Positions 6,396-7,116 of a DNA stretch of 7,116 nt are shown here, piece by piece; position 1 is the stretch's first letter, and each line of letters begins with the position of its first letter. The stretch is from an uncultured Clostridium sp. (GTDB taxonomy: Bacteria; Bacillota; Clostridia; UBA1212; UBA1255). The notes beneath the pieces were generated by a model. That model made no database searches. It worked only from the letters and a program-made list of their open reading frames with translations, and had not been told where the DNA came from. The DNA is taken from contig USLW01000101.1 of the NCBI GenBank assembly GCA_900555605.1, positions 1 to 7,116 of the forward strand, in the 5' to 3' direction. The translations under genes and the position numbers were made by a program.

Positions 6396-6673
6396 AAATT
6401 AACTTACAGTTATTCGCTCATAAAAAAGGGTTGGGAAGCTCTAAAAACGGCAGAGATTCCGAATCAAAGCGCCTCGGCGTAAAGCGCGGAGACGGTCAGT
6501 TTGTTTTGGCCGGCAATATTCTTGTAAGACAAAGAGGAACGAAAATTCATCCCGGAACCAATGTGGGAATGGGAACGGATTACACGCTGTATGCTTTGGT
6601 GGACGGAAAAGTAAGCTTCCGCAGATTAGGCAGAGACAAAAAGCAGGTTATGATCATTGCAGAAGAAAAATAA
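6389..6673 (+). CDS. rpmA: 50S ribosomal protein L27 (bL27), with Prp-cleaved extension
   Basis: L27 lies in the large subunit, with its N-terminus reaching towards the peptidyl transferase centre. The 94-residue product has the family core, including [17 protein letters not shown] (17-33) and the [10 protein letters not shown] region. It starts with MLKINLQLF before AHKKG. This matches the MLKLNLQFF extension of S. aureus L27, cut between F9 and A10 by Prp, so the mature protein should begin at A10. The start overlaps the prp end by seven bases. A terminator follows 33 bases after the stop, so the usual run-on into obgE is interrupted here. Confidence 0.98.
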   Translation: MLKINLQLFAHKKGLGSSKNGRDSESKRLGVKRGDGQFVLAGNILVRQRGTKIHPGTNVGMGTDYTLYALVDGKVSFRRLGRDKKQVMIIAEEK

Positions 6674-6706
6674 ATTTCATACTGCTGCGAAAATGGCATG
6701 TTTCAG

Positions 6707-6733
6707 ACTCCGGTTTACAAACCGGAGTTTTTT
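6707..6733 (+). terminator. Terminator of the rplU-prp-rpmA operon
   Basis: ACTCCGGTT (6707-6715) pairs perfectly with AACCGGAGT (6720-6728) around a TACA loop and ends in six T. It is a strong intrinsic terminator 33 bases after the rpmA stop. Confidence 0.9.
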
Positions 6734-6804
6734 GTATTATATGAAATGTATCATACAGGCTTTTGCTGTTTCCTACAAATGAACATAAAATATACCATTT
6801 ATAT

Positions 6805-6837
6805 TATAATATCATAATGTTAGGACATTATGATATT
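6805..6837 (+). promoter_or_regulatory. TATAAT box merged with a 13-bp palindrome, candidate repressor operator
   Basis: TATAAT (6805-6810) is a perfect -10 box. Its last three bases open a perfect inverted repeat, AATATCATAATGT (6808-6820) and ACATTATGATATT (6825-6837), around TAGG. A transcription start near 6817 would fall inside the left arm. A repeat over the -10 and start site is the typical place for a repressor to bind. The -35 is poor: TGAACA (6780-6785) with a 19-bp spacer is the best seen. I cannot assign the repeat to a known regulator family. A stem in RNA is also possible, but no T-run follows, so it is not a terminator. Confidence 0.5.
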
Positions 6838-6846
6838 GTGATGTAT

Positions 6847-6851
6847 GGAGG
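6847..6851 (+). promoter_or_regulatory. Ribosome binding site of the small cysteine-rich frame
   Basis: GGAGG sits nine bases before the GTG at 6861. It is the only strong Shine-Dalgarno sequence between rpmA and obgE. The ATG at 6841 is ruled out, as it lies before this site and its frame closes after ten codons. Confidence 0.5.
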
Positions 6852-6860
6852 CGGAGCGCG

Positions 6861-6944
6861 GTGGAAAAATTGAAACAGGGAATCTGCGGCTGTGATGATG
6901 CGTGCGGAAATTGCCTGCGGGAAATCATGGACAAGTATATATAA
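6861..6944 (+). CDS. Possible 27-residue cysteine-rich microprotein (GTG start)
   Basis: I do not recognise this frame. GTG (6861) to TAA (6942-6944) gives 27 residues. The start is MEKLKQGI, the cluster CGCDDACGNC follows at residues 9-18, and the end is LREIMDKYI. Four cysteines in ten residues spaced CxCx3CxxC is a pattern that can hold a metal ion or an iron-sulphur cluster or form disulphides. There is no signal peptide or membrane segment, so it would be cytoplasmic. Support comes from GGAGG nine bases upstream and from a promoter with a palindromic operator placed just before it. Against it are the small size, the GTG start and the fact that the obgE promoter begins inside its last codons. 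It could also be a chance frame, a leader peptide or a remnant of a larger gene. Confidence 0.4.
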   Translation: MEKLKQGICGCDDACGNCLREIMDKYI

Positions 6945-6956
6945 TTTTGCTATAAT
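6928..6956 (+). promoter_or_regulatory. Promoter of obgE
   Basis: TGGACA (6928-6933, five of six bases of the -35 consensus) and a perfect TATAAT (6951-6956) are separated by 17 bp, with TGC directly before the -10 as an extended element. Transcription would start near 6963, about 33 bases before the obgE ATG. The -35 lies inside the last codons of the small cysteine-rich frame. Confidence 0.8.
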
Positions 6957-6992
6957 AATATTTCCTAAAACATAACAAACGGATTGAGGTAG

Positions 6993-7116
<124 letters not shown>

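Noticed and set aside
6747..6757. Short palindrome TGTAT-C-ATACA before the operator region
   Set aside because: Five-base arms are too short to stand out in AT-rich DNA, and it is not placed at any visible promoter element.

Overview
The window looks like chromosomal DNA from a low-to-moderate GC member of the Firmicutes, most likely class Clostridia (Oscillospiraceae/Ruminococcaceae-like). The evidence is the gene block rplU-prp-rpmA-obgE, an L27 made with a cleavable N-terminal extension, strong GGAGG ribosome binding sites, and sigma-A type promoters and terminators throughout. Most genes are housekeeping genes of translation and amino-acid metabolism. No mobile element, CRISPR array or phage gene was seen.

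Layout. Positions 1-66 hold the last codons of a membrane-anchored protein, closed by a strong terminator (129-175). A tRNA-Lys(UUU) gene (367-442) has its own promoter and terminator. It is followed by hisS (540-1883), a histidyl-tRNA synthetase of the archaeal/eukaryotic-like type, and by an unrecognised four-helix membrane protein with a very acidic repeated tail (1991-2509), which has its own promoter and terminator. On the minus strand lie prfC (2685-4274, peptide release factor 3) and ilvE (4453-5517, branched-chain aminotransferase). These two are separated by an ilvE terminator and a separate candidate prfC promoter. A back-to-back promoter pair (5555-5620) divides ilvE from the ribosomal-protein operon.

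The operon rplU-prp-rpmA (5737-6673) starts with a structured leader that resembles the L21 leader RNA. The three genes overlap and look translationally coupled. L21 and L27 are large-subunit proteins, and Prp is the protease that trims L27. The usual next gene, obgE, starts at 6996 and runs off the window. Here it is separated from rpmA by a terminator and about 260 bp.

That gap is the least ordinary part of the window. It holds a perfect TATAAT box whose end is built into a 13-bp perfect inverted repeat (6808-6837). Next comes a GTG-started 27-codon reading frame with a good ribosome binding site and a CxCx3CxxC cysteine cluster (6861-6944). The obgE promoter then begins inside the end of that small frame. 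A repressor-controlled cysteine-rich microprotein is the best candidate here for something undescribed, but this is an inference from layout.
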